The notes beneath the pieces are model-generated. The model had not been told where the DNA came from and did not search any database. It saw nothing but the letters and a program-made list of their open reading frames with translations. Source: Spirochaetes bacterium RBG_16_49_21 (GTDB lineage: Bacteria; Spirochaetota; UBA4802; UBA5550). From it: DNA of 64,000 nt. A program made the position numbers and the translations under genes. Each line of letters begins with the position of its first letter. Within the stretch, counting starts at the first letter, position 1. Positions 39,336 through 47,341 of this stretch are shown here, piece after piece. Where the stretch lies: assembly GCA_001829495.1 (NCBI GenBank), contig MIBJ01000068.1, forward strand, positions 1 to 64,000, written 5' to 3'.

Positions 39336-39949
39336 GGCTGCACTATGCGTCCGGCCCGCGACATCGTTCCGGCGATATCGTACATGTTTGATACTATGCC
39401 TGCCGCCACCTTTCCGGTCAATTCGAAAAAATTTACACAGGTGCCGCAAACCAGAACCTTCACGCCTTTTTCTTCAAGGTTTTTCAGATCGTCGAGGACG
39501 CCCGATCCCTCAGCCGCGAGTTTCACGCCCGTGTTGTAGAATATCATGACCTCGGGTCCGGATTCAAGGTCAATCGCCGTGTGAATGAACGCCTTCATAA
39601 GAATCCTTCCCAGCTCGTCATCGCCTCTGCCCATGGTGTCCGACGCGATAACAAATACGGTAGGGCCCGCGGCCGGTTTGCCGTTACTATCACACGGCAG
39701 GTATTCAGGGGGCGCCGCGGTTTCCGGTGAAATCCCGGGCTTTTTCAGAAGATGAATTTTGAATACTCCCTCGGTTTCCCCGGCGACTTCTATTGAACAG
39801 CCGGCGCTTGACGCGAGACGTTTTATATTTTCAAGCGCGGTGCTATTGTCCACCAGCACCGTGACTTCATCACTCGCTTCAAGCGCTTTTTTGGTAAGAA
39901 TGACCGGCTGGGGGCAGGCAAGGCCTTTCGCGTTTATTATTTCCGGCAT
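39332..39949 (-). CDS. yedF: Sulfurtransferase-like selenium metabolism protein YedF
   Basis: The 205-residue protein has two domains: an N-terminal TusA/SirA fold with the persulfide-accepting Cys in GLACPQPVILTKK (Cys12) and a C-terminal DsrE-like domain (about 95-205) with LVCGTCVNFF. This fusion defines the YedF family linked by genome context to selenium metabolism. It is coupled to DUF3343 downstream. A dispersed repeat separates it from the upstream cysteine desulfurase gene of the same strand. Confidence 0.9.
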   Translation of the reverse strand: MPEIINAKGLACPQPVILTKKALEASDEVTVLVDNSTALENIKRLASSAGCSIEVAGETEGVFKIHLLKKPGISPETAAPPEYLPCDSNGKPAAGPTVFVIASDTMGRGDDELGRILMKAFIHTAIDLESGPEVMIFYNTGVKLAAEGSGVLDDLKNLEEKGVKVLVCGTCVNFFELTGKVAAGIVSNMYDIAGTMSRAGRIVQP

Positions 39950-39964
39950 GTTAACCTCCTGAAG

Positions 39965-40155
39965 TTATTACTTGAGTTAAGCGATTTTTGATTAACCCCT
40001 CTTGCTCCCTCCCCCTACATGGGGGAGGGTTGGGGTGGGGGTAATTTATGACGAATAGGCGACTTATGTATGCCAAACATCTATTTCACCCTCCCCTCAC
40101 CCCTCCCATCAAGGGAGGGGGACTGCTTTAATTAAAATTCACCTAACTCGAGTTA
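39965..40155. repeat. Dispersed MITE-like element, copy C, with imperfect terminal inverted repeats
   Basis: The core (40001-40123) repeats the architecture of copies A and B. Here the ends are also visible: ACTTGAGTTAAGCGATTTTT at the left, and on the opposite strand ACTCGAGTTAGGTGAATTTT at the right, both running on to ATTAA. This gives imperfect inverted termini of about 27 nt. The right end abuts the stop codon of the cysteine desulfurase gene. It codes for nothing. Confidence 0.8.
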
Positions 40156-41310
40156 TTTATTCTCTTTAACGAGTATTTCGATGGCCCGAAGCGCGGCATT
40201 GATTTCCTCTTCTGTGTTAAAAATGCCGAAGCTGAAGCGCACCGTGCCGGTCGGGAACGTGCCGATGGTACGGTGCGCCGACGGCGCGCAGTGCAGGCCC
40301 GGGCGCGACATGATGTTGAACCGCTCGTCCAGCCCGAAAGATATGTCCGACGGGCTTATCCCCTCGATACCGAACGATACGACCGCGGTTTTTTTCAATG
40401 CCTCCCGGGGTCCGTACACGGTCACCCCGCCGACAGCGCGCAGGCCCTCCATGAAAAGGCCGGTCAGTGCCGCTTCTTTTTTTCGTATTGTTTCAACGCC
40501 GGTTGAAAGGACATGCTCCACGCCGGCGCCGAGCCCGGCAATGCCGATGGTGTTCGGGGTCCCGGATTCAAATCGGTCGGGCATGAATTCAGGCTGGTCC
40601 TCGAATTCCGAGCGGCTCCCGGTGCCGCCCCGCTCAAGGGGCGCAACCAGCGCCTCGAGCCCTTTGCGAATATACATGCCGCCGGTACCCTGGGGCCCGT
40701 AGAGCGACTTGTGCCCGGTGAAAAAGAGCATGTCTATTCCGGTTTTTTCCACTTCGATCGGCACGCTCCCCGCCGTCTGCGCTGCGTCCACGCATATGAG
40801 AATGCCGCGCTCATGCGCGACGGCCGCCAGCTCATCCACCGGCATTATGGTTCCCGTGACGTTTGACGCGTGGGTGACGAACAGGGCCCTGGTGTTACGC
40901 TTTACCGCGCGGGCGACGTCGGCCGGGGAAATCTCCCCGGATGCGGAGCAGGCAACAACGGTGAGTTCCACGCCTTCCCGTTCCGCGGCGCGCAGCGGCC
41001 GCATGACCGAGTTATGCTCCATGCTCGAGGTGATGACGTGATCGCCGGGCCTGAGCAATCCCCGTACCGCGGTGTTGACGGCCTCGGTCGCGTTCCGCGC
41101 AAATATCACGGTACAGGGATCGCCCGCTCCCAGCAGAACGGCGATGCGTTCGCGCGCGTCAAAGACGATCCTTCCCGCCTCTATCGAGAGGCGGTGTCCT
41201 GAGCGGCCGGGATTGGCGCCCACGTTCGCGTTAAAATCGGCCATGGCCCGCATCATCGCCTCCGGTTTCGGCCACGATGTCGCGGCGTTGTCGAAATAGA
41301 TAGCGCTCAT
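40153..41310 (-). CDS. Cysteine desulfurase family protein (class V aminotransferase)
   Basis: The 385-residue PLP enzyme has IYFDNAATSWPKP at the start, TSSMEHNSVMRPL, VDAAQTAGSVPIEV and the Schiff-base lysine in FFTGHKSLYGPQG. The catalytic Cys loop is RPGLHCAPSAHRTIGT. It removes sulfur (or selenium) from cysteine (or selenocysteine). The variant with HCAPxAHxTIGT matches the subfamily found beside YedF and DUF3343. Its start overlaps the preceding small gene by ATGA. It probably delivers S or Se to YedF and DUF3343. Confidence 0.9.
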   Translation of the reverse strand: MSAIYFDNAATSWPKPEAMMRAMADFNANVGANPGRSGHRLSIEAGRIVFDARERIAVLLGAGDPCTVIFARNATEAVNTAVRGLLRPGDHVITSSMEHNSVMRPLRAAEREGVELTVVACSASGEISPADVARAVKRNTRALFVTHASNVTGTIMPVDELAAVAHERGILICVDAAQTAGSVPIEVEKTGIDMLFFTGHKSLYGPQGTGGMYIRKGLEALVAPLERGGTGSRSEFEDQPEFMPDRFESGTPNTIGIAGLGAGVEHVLSTGVETIRKKEAALTGLFMEGLRAVGGVTVYGPREALKKTAVVSFGIEGISPSDISFGLDERFNIMSRPGLHCAPSAHRTIGTFPTGTVRFSFGIFNTEEEINAALRAIEILVKENK

Positions 41311-41552
41311 AACCCCTTCAACCGCTCTACGAAAGCCTCAACCCGCGTCTTGAGCTGTCCCGCATCCCTAAGCTCCCTGATGCGCAGCCCGTGCACCTCG
41401 CTCATAACGAAATCAAAATATTTCATTCCCCCGGGGCGATTTTTTTGCGACAGGAATATATCCTTATAGGCCCCGCCGAGAACGGCAAGAAGCGCGTCGT
41501 GGCCTTTTAGATCAAGGCCGAGATCCGACCACATTTGTGTGTAATTTGACAT
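41307..41552 (-). CDS. Orphan N-terminal segment of a 2-hydroxyacyl-CoA dehydratase-like (double-cubane) reductase
   Basis: This 81-residue protein begins YTQMWSDLGLDLKGHDALL and continues with YKDIFLSQKNRPGGMKYFDF and SEVHGLRIRELRD. From memory this is the N-terminal segment of the YjiM/double-cubane-cluster reductase family. It ends about 25 residues later in a short helix instead of the roughly 330 more residues, including the cluster cysteines, of that family. A very strong AGGAGG site precedes the ATG, and the stop overlaps the next start (ATGA), so it is expressed. It could be a domesticated remnant or a stand-alone partner domain. It contains no Cys. Confidence 0.65.
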   Translation of the reverse strand: MSNYTQMWSDLGLDLKGHDALLAVLGGAYKDIFLSQKNRPGGMKYFDFVMSEVHGLRIRELRDAGQLKTRVEAFVERLKGL

Positions 41553-41564
41553 GGAAAACCTCCT

Positions 41565-41776
41565 GATAATATAAAAGTCCGGCCGCCATTTTCACGGCCG
41601 GTCTCTCAGAAGGCTTGTCGAGGTTACGACAGGATTATGGCAAGAAAGCGGGTGAAGGGAAGCCGCACGGGCTCCCGGTACGCCCCTCACTGCCGCGGCG
41701 TAAATATGATGTTATCTCTTATTACTTGCATTTCCTGGTCCCGTTTGTATTATGAATGATTCTTTAAAAAATATTT
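41565..41776 (-). promoter_or_regulatory. Long structured leader with terminator-like hairpin (riboswitch-like)
   Basis: The predicted minus-strand transcript has about 220 nt before the small gene. It contains a nested stem (GTGAGGG/CCCTTCAC arms enclosing GGGAGCC/GGCTTCCC, 41647-41692), a 7-bp stem (41614-41620 with 41627-41633), then CCGGCCG/CGGCCGG (41579-41601) followed by ACTTTTATATT and the Shine-Dalgarno at 41559-41564. An aptamer-like region followed by a terminator hairpin just before the binding site is typical of riboswitches or attenuators. I recognise no known class; the ligand is unknown. Confidence 0.55.
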
Positions 41777-41783
41777 GTAAATG

Positions 41784-41812
41784 ATATATGGCCGGTATAT
41801 TTTTTCCGTCAA
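41784..41812 (-). promoter_or_regulatory. Promoter of the S/Se cluster
   Basis: On the minus strand TTGACG (41807-41812), a 17-nt spacer and ATATAT (41784-41789; TATATC with an 18-nt spacer) lie between the NifX-like gene and the structured leader. Predicted start is near 41776. The -35 matches consensus in five of six positions. Confidence 0.5.
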
Positions 41813-41836
41813 TCATTTATTTTTCATAACTATTCG

Positions 41837-42199
41837 TTACGCCTCATGGCACCCGTGTTCATGCGCGTGGCAGGCCACTCCCGAGTCTTCCAGGCTTCCG
41901 GCGAGCCATTTTTCCGTGACCGTTTTCACCTCCCCGGAACAGCCGCGTAAAACCTCGATCCCGTGGCTGTTCAATACATTGACGGCCCCCTCGCCCATGT
42001 TCCCCGCGAGCATCATATTGACGCCCATCTGCGACAGCGTATGCACGATATTGGATCTGCATCCGCACCCGGCCGGCGAGGTTATTTTTTCCTCCGAAAT
42101 TATTTCTTTCTTATCATTGACGGTGAATACCGTGAAATATTCACAGTGGCCAAAATGCTCATCCACTTGGTTCTGAATTGACGGCAATGCGATCTTCAT
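41837..42199 (-). CDS. NifB/NifX-type dinitrogenase iron-molybdenum cofactor family protein
   Basis: This 120-residue protein of the NifX-like fold binds metal-cluster precursors in nitrogenase assembly; many anaerobes without nitrogenase carry it. It reads MKIALPSIQNQVDEHFGHCEYFTVF, with ITSPAGCGCRSN, and ends in a His/Cys-rich tail (CHAHEHGCHEA) suited to metal binding. AGGAGAA precedes the ATG. It is paired with a DUF134 gene upstream, a frequent neighbourhood. No nif structural genes are seen. Confidence 0.88.
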   Translation of the reverse strand: MKIALPSIQNQVDEHFGHCEYFTVFTVNDKKEIISEEKITSPAGCGCRSNIVHTLSQMGVNMMLAGNMGEGAVNVLNSHGIEVLRGCSGEVKTVTEKWLAGSLEDSGVACHAHEHGCHEA

Positions 42200-42315
42200 G
42201 TTGTTCTCCTTTTTTTATTAGATTTATTGTTTACGTACATTAAATTATTTACCGCGGCGTTCTTTGCGTCTCTGCGAGAGCATTTTTTTAGACATTCCCG
42301 GTGCATTCTCAATAT

Positions 42316-42705
42316 CTATTGCCTGCGGCAATTCGGACAAACAGATGCCCCCTCTGATGCAGGCGCTGAATCATATACTTTATTACATCGCGGGCACCGG
42401 AGCCGTCTCATTTCCTCTATTGAGACCTCTCCCCCTTCTATTTTAAGCGCCTTCCCGTTTATGAGCACATCCGCTATTTTTTTATGAGCGGTTTCTATGA
42501 TCCTTCCGAATGTTTGCCGAGATATGTTCATTTTCCCGGCGCCCTTCTCCTGGTATAATCCCTCAAAATCGGCAAGACGTATGGCTTCAAATTCGTCAAG
42601 GGTCAAAACGACCTCCTCGAGAAGGGAGGCGGGGATACCCCGGGGCTTGAAATAGTTTCTGTCGGGCACGCAGCCCACTCTTCTGCAATATTTCGGCCGT
42701 GGCAT
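42316..42705 (-). CDS. DUF134 (UPF0251) putative DNA-binding protein with zinc ribbon
   Basis: The 129-residue protein reads RPKYCRRVGCVPDRNYFKPRGIP, then a sigma-70 region 4-like helix-turn-helix (LTLDEFEAIRLADFEGLYQEKGAGKMNISRQTFGRIIETAHKKIADVLI, about 34-83) and a C-terminal CPRC...CPNC zinc ribbon. It is likely a regulator of the NifX-like gene and of itself. A 22-bp near-perfect palindrome lies in its own promoter. The start has AGGTAAG eight nt upstream. Confidence 0.85.
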   Translation of the reverse strand: MPRPKYCRRVGCVPDRNYFKPRGIPASLLEEVVLTLDEFEAIRLADFEGLYQEKGAGKMNISRQTFGRIIETAHKKIADVLINGKALKIEGGEVSIEEMRRLRCPRCNKVYDSAPASEGASVCPNCRRQ

Positions 42706-42723
42706 TTAACTTACCTGGATGTC

Positions 42724-42752
42724 AGATTATGGGCATATGCTCATAATGTCAA
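42724..42752 (-). promoter_or_regulatory. Promoter and palindromic operator of the DUF134 gene
   Basis: On the minus strand TTGACA (42747-42752), a 17-nt spacer and TAATCT (42724-42729). The spacer is occupied by the palindrome 42726-42747 with arms ATTATGGGCAT and ATGCTCATAAT, one mismatch in 11 bp. A second TTGACA lies at 42761-42766. Autoregulation by the DUF134 protein is the simplest reading. Confidence 0.65.
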
Positions 42753-42925
42753 GAAGTAGTTGTCAAATTTACATATTTTTCCTAAAATAATTTCACTTTT
42801 ACCGCCCGTTTATCGTTATATTTATGCCGGTATTGATTGTTGCGCGGAAGAAGGCAACCGTTTATAAATCGATTGTATTTTTAATGATGCTACTCCAATA
42901 TTTATATGCAGGGAGGTGAATTAAA

Positions 42926-43399
42926 ATGAAATCAAATTTTTTGCTCGGTTGGTTTTTACCGGGTCTATCAATAGCTTTTTTAATTTTCCCGGCATGCGCC
43001 GGATCGGCCGCTGATCCGCCGGTCAGCAAATCCCTGATAGGCAATGTTGCGATAAAAGGATATGATCCTGTCGCGTATTTCAAGGTCGGTAAGGCGTTGA
43101 AAGGAGACAAGTCGATTGCATTCGCGTGGCGCGGCGCGAACTGGCATTTTACAACCAGGGAGAACAGGGATATGTTCGCAGCAGCGCCTGAAAAATACGC
43201 CCCCCAGTACGGCGGCTATTGCGCCTGGGCCATGTCCGAGGCGCGAAAAGCCCAGACGGACCCGGAGGTGTGGAAAATCGTCGACGGCAAGCTGTACCTG
43301 AATTGCAGCAGGGCCGCCATGGAAAAATGGGAAAAGGACATACCGGGCAACATAAAAAAGGCTGATGAGAACTGGCGGAAGCTTGCAGATAAAAATTGA
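42926..43399 (+). CDS. Exported YHS-domain protein
   Basis: The 157-residue protein has an N-terminal hydrophobic signal (FLLGWFLPGLSIAFLIFPACAGSAA, cleavage probably near 26-29). The mature part is a YHS-type domain: IKGYDPVAYFKVGKALKGDK, WHFTTRENRDMFAAAPEKYAPQYGGYCAWAMS. Such proteins are common beside metal and redox genes and may bind metal, but no activity is established. AGGGAGGTGA precedes the ATG. It is followed closely by a truncated methyltransferase gene. Confidence 0.85.
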   Translation: MKSNFLLGWFLPGLSIAFLIFPACAGSAADPPVSKSLIGNVAIKGYDPVAYFKVGKALKGDKSIAFAWRGANWHFTTRENRDMFAAAPEKYAPQYGGYCAWAMSEARKAQTDPEVWKIVDGKLYLNCSRAAMEKWEKDIPGNIKKADENWRKLADKN

Positions 43400-43422
43400 T
43401 TCTGCTTGACGGGGCAGATCAC

Positions 43423-43863
43423 ATGGATTTTCAACCGGGAATTTTTAATTCATGGTTCTTGATCGCACTCTACCATGCGGTCACCTGGGCCGCATACGTG
43501 TTGGCAGGGAAAAAGAGACACCTTCCTATCGAAACGCCGGGAAGGGGCCGGGCGAAATGGGAAAAAAATGGCATGTGCGCCATGGCAATAATGGCGCTGA
43601 TCTTACTGATCTCGATTGTCATCCCCTTGAATCTCGGATTCATGCTTTTCGCCGGCCTTGCGCTCTACGCATACGGCCTGTTACTCAGCATGGCCGCGAT
43701 TTATTCGTTTATCCGGACCCCCGGCGGATTTAACACCGGGGGGATATACCGGTATTTGCGAAACCCGATGTATCTGGGCATATCCTATAACAGGTTCCGC
43801 TATGTCTTATTTAACCGAACAGGTTATTTCCTGACTTGCTCCAACATTGTATTATTATATTAA
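43423..43863 (+). pseudogene. Truncated isoprenylcysteine methyltransferase-like membrane protein
   Basis: The 146-residue product has several hydrophobic helices and the family motif GIYRYLRNPMYLGI near the end. Intact relatives continue with two more helices and a C-terminal E-E-x-x-L/VPRY region (usually about 200 residues). Here the frame runs into unrelated sequence (SYNRFRYVLF...) and stops, and I find no continuation in the other two frames. It therefore looks 3'-truncated and probably inactive. The start ATG 43423 is preferred to TTG 43396. Confidence 0.6.
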
Positions 43864-44019
43864 TAAGGGAATCTCTCTGGCCATACCTATTCGTATTCCC
43901 ATCATCAATCAGTTTTATCGTGTATCATCGCCATTCGTATGCAGCCGCTTTACGCTGCAAAATACCAGATTGAATAACAAGCGGTATAAAGGGCGTACAC
44001 AACAATAAGGAGGAGCACC

Positions 44020-45534
44020 ATGAGCGCAAAAAAACCTGTTAATAGATTGACCACGGCTTTCGGCATACCCGTAGGCGACGATCAGAACAGCCTTACCGCC
44101 GGAGCTCGCGGGCCTGTTTTAATGCAGGATGTTCACCTGCTTGAGAAGCTCGGTCACTTTGACCGCGAACGCATCCCCGAGAGGGTTGTCCACGCGAAAG
44201 GCGCGGGCGCGGGCGGCTATTTTGAAGTGACCGCCGATGTCACCAAGTACACAAAAGCGAAGTTTCTTTCGAAGGTCGGAAAAAGGACCGAGGTATTCGT
44301 CCGTTTCTCCACCGTGGGCGGTGAAAAGGGGTCGGCCGACTCCGAGAGGGATCCGCGGGGTTTTGCGGTCAAATTTTACACCGAGGAGGGAAACTATGAT
44401 ATGGTCGGCAATAATACCCCGGTCTTTTTTATACGCGATCCTTTGAAGTTTTCCGACTTCATACACACCCAGAAGCGCAATCCCGCCACAAACTGCAAGG
44501 ATCCGGACATGTTCTGGGATTTTCTCTCTCTCACGCCGGAATCGATCCACCAGGTGACCATTCTTTTTTCCGATCGCGGCACGCCTGCGGCCTATCGGAA
44601 CATGAACGGGTACAGCAGCCACACCTACAAATGGTATAATGAAAAGGGCGACTATTCCTGGGTGCAGTACCATTTTAAGACCGATCAGAAGATTAAGAAC
44701 CTGACGCGACAGGAAGCGGACGCGTTGAAAAGCAAGGACCCGGACCACGCCACCCGTGATCTTTATGAGGCGATCAAACGGGAGGAATACCCGTCATGGA
44801 CGCTTGAGATGCAGATTCTCACGCCTAAACAGGCTGAAAATTTCAAATGGGACATTCTGGATATCACTAAAATATGGCCACACAAAGAAGTGCCTCCCAT
44901 TAAAATCGGAAAGCTCGTTTTAAACCGCAATCCCCTGAACTACTTCGCGGAAGTGGAACAGGCTGCATTTTCTCCCGGGAACCTGGTCCCGGGAATAGCC
45001 GCTTCGCCGGACAAGATGCTGCAGGCGCGGTTATTTTCTTATCACGACACCCATATCCACCGGCTGGGGCCGAACTATCACCTTCTGCCCGTAAACGCGC
45101 CTAAAAACGCGCCTGAGACCAGCTATCAGAGGGACGGATTTATGCGCTTCGACACAAACGGGGGCGGGGGTCCCAATTACTGGCCCAATAGTTTCAACGG
45201 CCCGGAACCGGATTTATCCGCATTAGAGCCTCCTTTTGAAATCTCGGGATACGCGGATCGATATCAATATAAATACCCCAATGATGATTTTGTTCAGGCA
45301 GGCAACCTGTACCGCGACGTCATGAGCGATCAGGACCGCGAGAACCTGGTGGGAAACATCGTGAGCCACCTCGGCGGGGCGCTGAAGCGCATACAATTAA
45401 GGCAAACGGCGCTTTTCTTCAAAGCGGATTCAGATTACGGCACCAGGGTTGCGGCCGGTCTCGGGCTGGACATAAAAGAAGTTGAACGATTGGCCGGGAT
45501 GTCGAACGAGGAGCGCGCAAAAGCGGCGTCATAA
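44020..45534 (+). CDS. katA: Monofunctional haem catalase
   Basis: This 504-residue catalase disproportionates hydrogen peroxide. The distal catalytic His58 is in [21 protein letters not shown], the Asn in [17 protein letters not shown] is nearby, and the proximal haem-ligand Tyr341 is in [15 protein letters not shown]. The length fits small-subunit (KatA-like) catalases with no C-terminal flavodoxin-like domain. GGAGGAG precedes the ATG. It is followed directly by a decayed nucleotidyltransferase gene on the other strand, suggesting that the region was rearranged. Confidence 0.96.
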   Translation: MSAKKPVNRLTTAFGIPVGDDQNSLTAGARGPVLMQDVHLLEKLGHFDRERIPERVVHAKGAGAGGYFEVTADVTKYTKAKFLSKVGKRTEVFVRFSTVGGEKGSADSERDPRGFAVKFYTEEGNYDMVGNNTPVFFIRDPLKFSDFIHTQKRNPATNCKDPDMFWDFLSLTPESIHQVTILFSDRGTPAAYRNMNGYSSHTYKWYNEKGDYSWVQYHFKTDQKIKNLTRQEADALKSKDPDHATRDLYEAIKREEYPSWTLEMQILTPKQAENFKWDILDITKIWPHKEVPPIKIGKLVLNRNPLNYFAEVEQAAFSPGNLVPGIAASPDKMLQARLFSYHDTHIHRLGPNYHLLPVNAPKNAPETSYQRDGFMRFDTNGGGGPNYWPNSFNGPEPDLSALEPPFEISGYADRYQYKYPNDDFVQAGNLYRDVMSDQDRENLVGNIVSHLGGALKRIQLRQTALFFKADSDYGTRVAAGLGLDIKEVERLAGMSNEERAKAAS

Positions 45535-45651
45535 CAATACCCCCCCCCTGACCCGTGAGCCGAACGCGTAGATGTTTTCTATTCTTCCGGAAAATTTTTC
45601 TTTAAGAAGACGTGCAATCTGATTCAGCGCTTTTTCATAATGTTCGTACAT
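45529..45651 (-). pseudogene. 5' remnant of an MNT-type nucleotidyltransferase gene
   Basis: On the minus strand from ATG 45651 the frame reads MYEHYEKALNQIARLLKEKF, then SGRIENIYAFGSRVRG, which is the start of a minimal nucleotidyltransferase domain with its GSRxRG motif. Intact proteins then have the catalytic SDxD. Here the frame enters a run of nine C/G (45540-45548), reads GVLL and stops inside the catalase 3' end. Only about 40 codons survive, so it is a remnant. Confidence 0.7.
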
Positions 45652-45728
45652 GGATAAATTTCAGCATAAATCAATGAAAATTCAAGTAATAATTTACCGC
45701 TCCGGGAATAATCAACTTTAGTATCCCT

Positions 45729-46190
45729 TTATGCAAGGAAGAATCCCCCTGTGTTCTCTTCAATAGATCCCGGCATTTTCTCCACAAACGCCCTGATCTC
45801 GTCCCGTACGCGGCGATAATGGGAAAGCGCCTCCTCCTCTGTTTTTGAGCTGCGCGCTAAAACCGGCGGGTCCTCGAACCCGTGATGGACGACCTTGGTC
45901 TTTCCCGGGAACACCGGGCACTGTTCGGCCGCGTGGCCGCAAAGCGTGATGACGTAGTCGAATTCAATACCCTTGAATCCATCAACATGCTTCGAGCGCT
46001 TGCCGGAGATATCGATCCCGATCTCAGCCATGACCCTTACTGCAAGGGGATCGACGCCCCGCGGTTCCGTACCCGCAGAGTGTGCCTCAATCGTTTCGCT
46101 TTTAAACGCACGCGCCAGTCCCTCGGCCATCTGGCTCCTGCATGAGTTGCCGGTGCAGAGAAAGAGAATTTTAAGCCTGTCATCATTCAA
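45729..46190 (-). CDS. arsC: Arsenate reductase ArsC, thioredoxin-coupled type
   Basis: This 153-residue enzyme of the low-molecular-weight phosphatase fold reduces arsenate to arsenite. Catalytic Cys12 is in LCTGNSCRSQMAEG, and the redox pair Cys84/Cys91 (TLCGHAAEQC) has the C-x6-C spacing of the S. aureus pI258-type enzyme that is recycled by thioredoxin. AGAGGTG precedes the ATG. It lies directly after the PhoU-ArsC fusion, last in the pst operon. The thioredoxins of the 60 kb arsenic cluster are plausible partners. Confidence 0.93.
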   Translation of the reverse strand: MNDDRLKILFLCTGNSCRSQMAEGLARAFKSETIEAHSAGTEPRGVDPLAVRVMAEIGIDISGKRSKHVDGFKGIEFDYVITLCGHAAEQCPVFPGKTKVVHHGFEDPPVLARSSKTEEEALSHYRRVRDEIRAFVEKMPGSIEENTGGFFLA

Positions 46191-46206
46191 AAAAGCACCT
46201 CTCTTT

Positions 46207-47307
46207 TTATTGGAAGAGCTCCCTGTTCGCCGCCTCGATGCGCGAGCGCAGCTCGTCCCTGAGGGCGTTCATCTTGGCCTGGATATCCTCTTCGTCGCCC
46301 GTGAAGCGGGCGGGGTCCGACAGGTTCCATGTTTCGCTTCGCCTCGCGGGCAGCTCCACGCAGAGCTCCTCCCCGCAGAGCGTGATTATGACGTCAATCT
46401 CGTCCACCGGCACGGAGGATATCTTTTTCGGTTTCTGCGATGAGATGTCGATGCCGATCTCCGCCATTGCCCGTATCGCGCGGGGATTGATCCCGGGTCC
46501 CGGATCGGAACCGGCGCTGTATACGGCGGTTCCCGGCGGAAAGATGCGCCTTGCCAGGCCCTCGGCCATCTGGCTGCGCGCGCTGTTGTGCACGCAGAGG
46601 AAGAGGACTCCGCGGATATTTTTCTTCGCGCTTTCAAGCGATTCCCGATGGCGCACGTCCCTGCCCCTGGTCATGTAGATGACGAGCTCGGCCAGGTTTT
46701 TCACGTGATCGCCCATGCGCTCGATGTTTTTTATCACCGCCTGTATATTCATCGCCTCGAAGGTGTCGGCGGGATCGTTCTCGATGATCTTAAGGGAGGC
46801 GCGGAATATCTCCGCGTAATGAGCGTCAAGCAACGCGTCGCGCTCGATTATCTTTTCGGCAAGAACCGCGTCTCCGCCGACAAAAGCCGTCCTCGCGTCG
46901 TCGAGCATGGAGCGCAGGATGTCGCCCATCGCGAGTAAATCGTCGGGCAAACGCCGGCCGCCGTGACTCGCACATTCCCCGGCTCTCTTGCAGATGGTAA
47001 CCGCGTGATCGCCGATCCGCTCGATGTTCGGAACAAGCTTGAGGACCGCCACGAGAAAACGCAGGTCCGACGCCACGGGCTGCTGCTTGGCGAGCACCGA
47101 TACGCAGAGGTCGTCGATCTCGAGCTCCAATTCATTGACCTCCTCTTCCAGGCGCATCGTTTTTTTCGCGAGCGGGATATCATTATTGATGAAGGCGCGG
47201 ATGCCGTCGGACACCATTGCCGCGGCCTTTTCCGTCATGGTGATCATCCGGTCCCGTATCATGTTGAGCTGGGCCTGATATTCGCGGTCCGTATGCTGGT
47301 ATGCCAT
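46207..47307 (-). CDS. PhoU-ArsC fusion: phosphate-signalling domain joined to arsenate reductase
   Basis: The 366-residue protein joins two families in one frame. Residues 1-225 are PhoU: two three-helix bundles, each with its metal-site motif (VPNIERIGDHAVTICKRA near 92-109; IKNIERMGDHVKNLAELV near 193-210). Residues 230-366 are a low-molecular-weight-phosphatase-type ArsC with catalytic Cys238 (FLCVHNSARSQMAEGLARR) and Cys311/Cys316 (TLCGEELC, C-x4-C). Catalytic residues of both halves are present. It sits between pstB and a separate arsC, in a complete pstSCAB operon. The fusion would put arsenate reduction at the Pst transporter's cytoplasmic face; that is inference. Confidence 0.9.
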   Translation of the reverse strand: MAYQHTDREYQAQLNMIRDRMITMTEKAAAMVSDGIRAFINNDIPLAKKTMRLEEEVNELELEIDDLCVSVLAKQQPVASDLRFLVAVLKLVPNIERIGDHAVTICKRAGECASHGGRRLPDDLLAMGDILRSMLDDARTAFVGGDAVLAEKIIERDALLDAHYAEIFRASLKIIENDPADTFEAMNIQAVIKNIERMGDHVKNLAELVIYMTRGRDVRHRESLESAKKNIRGVLFLCVHNSARSQMAEGLARRIFPPGTAVYSAGSDPGPGINPRAIRAMAEIGIDISSQKPKKISSVPVDEIDVIITLCGEELCVELPARRSETWNLSDPARFTGDEEDIQAKMNALRDELRSRIEAANRELFQ

Positions 47308-47341
47308 ATACTATCCCCGTTTTTTATTATTTTCGGCCGTA

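Noticed and set aside
41640..41700. Possible cobalamin riboswitch or tRNA-Sec near the selenium-type cluster
   Set aside because: The GGTGAA and ACTGCC pieces do not occur in the conserved B12 order, and no T-loop, anticodon stem or acceptor pairing for tRNA-Sec could be found.
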